Below, piece after piece: positions 4,712-6,449 of a stretch of 6,449 bases of DNA. The translations under genes and the position numbers were made by a program. The stretch comes from Synechococcaceae cyanobacterium (GTDB taxonomy: Bacteria; Cyanobacteriota; Cyanobacteriia; PCC-6307; Cyanobiaceae). The first letter of the stretch is position 1. Each line of letters begins with the position of its first letter. The stretch lies in assembly GCA_947460085.1 (NCBI GenBank), contig CANHGA010000122.1:1-6449 (forward strand), given 5' to 3'. The notes under the pieces were generated by a model. It was not told the origin of the DNA. It made no database searches and saw only the letters and a list, made by a program, of their open reading frames with translations.

Positions 4712-5997
4712 AGCTGGCCTAGCAACTGGGGTAGCTCCTGGGCAAAGGACGGGAGGTCGCGGTTGCAGAGCCCGGCCACATGCAGGCGACCGCTCTCCCC
4801 CTCCCCCTCGCCGATGGCCCAGAGCTGGCGGGTGGCTACCAGGCTCAAACCTCCTCCGGCAAGGGCTATGGCAAAGCCCGCATAGACCAGGGGCACGCCG
4901 GGATCTTTTTTCAACAGGATGCCACTGGCTGGAAGCACGCTGGCCACCCGAATCGGCAGCCCTTTGATCTCTGTGGCGGCGCCGCCTGGCACCAGTTGGC
5001 CGAGGAGTTGGCCATCGGCTCCGTAGACGTCCACGGGGCCCGCCTCATTGTTGAGGCTCAGCAATACCGGTTCGCTGCCGTCGGGGCGGGTGGGAAGCAC
5101 CAGTCCCCAGATCTGTTCGCCGAGTTGGGGGAAGGGCTGCAGCGGTAGCTGCAGCAAGGGGCTTTTGCCGAGCTGCACCGTGATCGCAGCGAGCGACCAG
5201 TCGGCTTGATAGAGGGTGATGCCCTTAAAGCGCAAGGGATGGTTCACGCTGATTTCGGCCTGCTTGAGCTCGGGGCCTGATTCGCCATCCAGGAGTCGCA
5301 GCTGGGAGGTGAATTGTTCCGGCCGGCCCGCCGGATCCCGTTGCACGGAGAAGCCATCGAGGGCCACCACCAATTGGCTTTGGCCGCGGCTGTTGAGCAG
5401 ATCCAGGGTGCGGCCCGGTGCCAGAAATTGCTCGGAGCGCTGGCCTGCCAGGGAGCCCCAGGCGGCGCCCAGCATCAGCACCACCATGCCGGCATGCACG
5501 AGCATCGGCCCGACCCGGCCCAGCAGGCCCTTGCGGGCCGCCAGCCTGCCTGGGTGGCTCTGGATCTGCCAGCCCTGGGCCTTCAGCATCCCTTCCAGCT
5601 GAACCAGGCTGGCGGCTGGCGTTTGGCTGGCCATGGTTTCGGCCACGCTCAGCTTGCTGAGTTGGCGCGGTGATTGGTAATCCACCCAGCGCATGGCGTT
5701 CCGCAGGGCGGGCCATTGACGGCGCCAGCTGCAGAGCAGCAGGGATAGGGCAAGCCAGGCCAGTAGGGCTAAAAACCAGGTGCTCGAATAGATGTGATCG
5801 AGCTGGAGCGCCAGCACGCCATCCCCTTTGATCAGCCCCAGCCAGGGTTGGCCGTCGTAGAGCTGGTGGTAGAAGGCGCCGCTTTCTTTTTGGGGAATGG
5901 CGGTGCCGATCCCACTGGCAATGGCGATCACCAGCAGCAGGCCAATGGCCAGGCGCAGATCGGAGATCCAGGAGGCCAGTTTGAGGAGAGGTTTCAT
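4708..5997 (-). CDS. ccs1: Cytochrome c biogenesis protein Ccs1 (ResB family)
   Basis: Ccs1 is the ResB-like half of the System II haem ligation complex. With CcsA it moves haem to the lumen/periplasm and attaches it to apocytochromes c such as cytochrome f and c6. The 429-residue protein has predicted membrane segments at about 16-34, 72-90, 162-182 and 368-388, with a large lumenal domain at about 185-365. Family landmarks are the N-terminal LASWISDLRLAIGLLL, GTAIPQKES (31-39), the third helix preceded by RVGPMLVHAGMV with H168, and the conserved VNHPLRFKGITLYQADW (251-267), whose H253 is a candidate haem-handling residue. A cytoplasmic C-terminal tail of about 40 residues follows the last helix. 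The ATG at 5997 has an AAGG ribosome site that begins inside the ccdA stop codon region 10 bases upstream, so translation is probably coupled to ccdA. The TAA at 4710-4708 overlaps the queF TAG. ccsA, the partner gene, is not in the window. The gene is also called ccsB or resB. Confidence 0.93.
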   Translation of the reverse strand: MKPLLKLASWISDLRLAIGLLLVIAIASGIGTAIPQKESGAFYHQLYDGQPWLGLIKGDGVLALQLDHIYSSTWFLALLAWLALSLLLCSWRRQWPALRNAMRWVDYQSPRQLSKLSVAETMASQTPAASLVQLEGMLKAQGWQIQSHPGRLAARKGLLGRVGPMLVHAGMVVLMLGAAWGSLAGQRSEQFLAPGRTLDLLNSRGQSQLVVALDGFSVQRDPAGRPEQFTSQLRLLDGESGPELKQAEISVNHPLRFKGITLYQADWSLAAITVQLGKSPLLQLPLQPFPQLGEQIWGLVLPTRPDGSEPVLLSLNNEAGPVDVYGADGQLLGQLVPGGAATEIKGLPIRVASVLPASGILLKKDPGVPLVYAGFAIALAGGGLSLVATRQLWAIGEGEGESGRLHVAGLCNRDLPSFAQELPQLLGQL

Positions 5998-6007
5998 TGG
6001 TCTGCCT

Positions 6008-6449
6008 TCAGAGCCATTGGGCCACCAGGGTTAGGGCTCCGGTGGTCACCAGGACCACGCCGCTGATCGGGGGCACCCACTGGCCCACCTTTCGGAGGTT
6101 GAGCAGGCTCGGCAGGCTGGCCGCCGCTGTCCCCGCGAGCAGCAGGGGCAACACCTGGCCAGCGCCAAAGCTGGTGAGCAGCACCATGCCAACCACCGGT
6201 TTGCCGCTCTGGGCCATCCAGCCCAGCAGCACCGCCAACACCGGCGTGGTGCAGGGGGTTGCGGCGAGGCCAAACGCCAAGCCGGCGGCCAGGGGCGCGA
6301 GGGGGGCGGGCACCTTGCTTCGCCAGATTTCAGGGTCTGGCCCAGGGGGGAGGGGAATCTTCAGAACCCCCAGCAGGTTGAAACCCATCAACAGGGCCAG
6401 CACTGCCACGATCGTGGGGATCAGGCCAGGAATTTGGCCATAGATGCGG
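6008..6449 (-). CDS. ccdA: Cytochrome c biogenesis protein CcdA, C-terminal part (cut by window edge)
   Basis: CcdA carries electrons from stromal/cytoplasmic thioredoxin across the membrane, keeping apocytochrome haem-binding cysteines reduced for System II assembly. Visible are 146 codons plus the stop. The frame is open to the right edge (RIYGQIPGLIP onward), so the true start is outside; the GTG at 6409 is internal. Hydrophobic segments lie at about visible residues 8-28, 50-80 (broken), 84-106 and 127-145. One of the two family active-site cysteines is seen in AATPCTTP (visible residue 66), in the usual PC context; the other, in the first helix, must lie beyond the window. LMGFNLLGVLKIPLP is a further family landmark. 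The gene is followed after 10 bases by ccs1 on the same strand, the common cyanobacterial ccdA-ccs1 arrangement, which supports the assignment over other DsbD/CcdA-like proteins. Confidence 0.92.
   Translation of the reverse strand, partial: RIYGQIPGLIPTIVAVLALLMGFNLLGVLKIPLPPGPDPEIWRSKVPAPLAPLAAGLAFGLAATPCTTPVLAVLLGWMAQSGKPVVGMVLLTSFGAGQVLPLLLAGTAAASLPSLLNLRKVGQWVPPISGVVLVTTGALTLVAQWL

Noticed and set aside
1..6449. Search for CRISPR repeats, insertion-sequence ends, tRNA genes, toxin-antitoxin pairs or defence genes
   Set aside because: No direct repeats of suitable length, transposase motifs, tRNA-like folds or defence domains were seen; the window is almost fully occupied by the nine genes listed.

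Overview
The window reads as chromosome of a GC-rich picocyanobacterium of the Synechococcus/Cyanobium type. The evidence is a P-II protein almost identical in its conserved core to the cyanobacterial GlnB, a perfect NtcA box (GTA-N8-TAC) upstream of it, a System II cytochrome c maturation pair (CcdA plus Ccs1/ResB) as used for thylakoid cytochromes, a single-domain QueF, and four exact copies of the HIP1 octamer GCGATCGC in 6.4 kb. The genus is inferred; no rRNA or other marker is present.

Layout. Positions 13-2825 hold four minus-strand genes read right to left: a 72-residue unknown protein (2825-2607), purB (2534-1239), an unknown membrane protein with four predicted transmembrane segments (1197-367) and a small unknown exported protein (360-13). 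Gaps are 72, 41 and 6 bases. A promoter-like sequence lies over the end of purB, so the last two genes may also be transcribed on their own. A 130-base divergent intergenic region (2826-2955) separates this block from a plus-strand tlyA-type rRNA methyltransferase gene (2956-3786). tlyA converges on minus-strand glnB (4158-3820) across 33 bases that contain a GC hairpin. glnB and plus-strand queF (4298-4711) diverge from a 139-base region carrying the NtcA box. queF converges on ccs1 (5997-4708) with a 4-base overlap of the two reading frames. ccs1 follows ccdA (cut by the right edge, 6008 onward) after 10 bases.

How the genes work together. ccdA and ccs1 form one functional unit: electron transfer across the membrane and haem delivery for c-type cytochrome assembly. 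glnB is the carbon/nitrogen sensor, and its NtcA box lies at the distance expected for an activator of glnB. purB (purine synthesis), tlyA (ribosome modification) and queF (tRNA queuosine synthesis) are housekeeping genes. The window has no tRNA or rRNA gene, insertion sequence, CRISPR array, phage gene or recognisable defence system. The points most worth a second look are the geometry of the shared glnB/queF regulatory region, the Tyr-to-Phe change at P-II position 51, and the uncharacterised membrane/exported pair downstream of purB.
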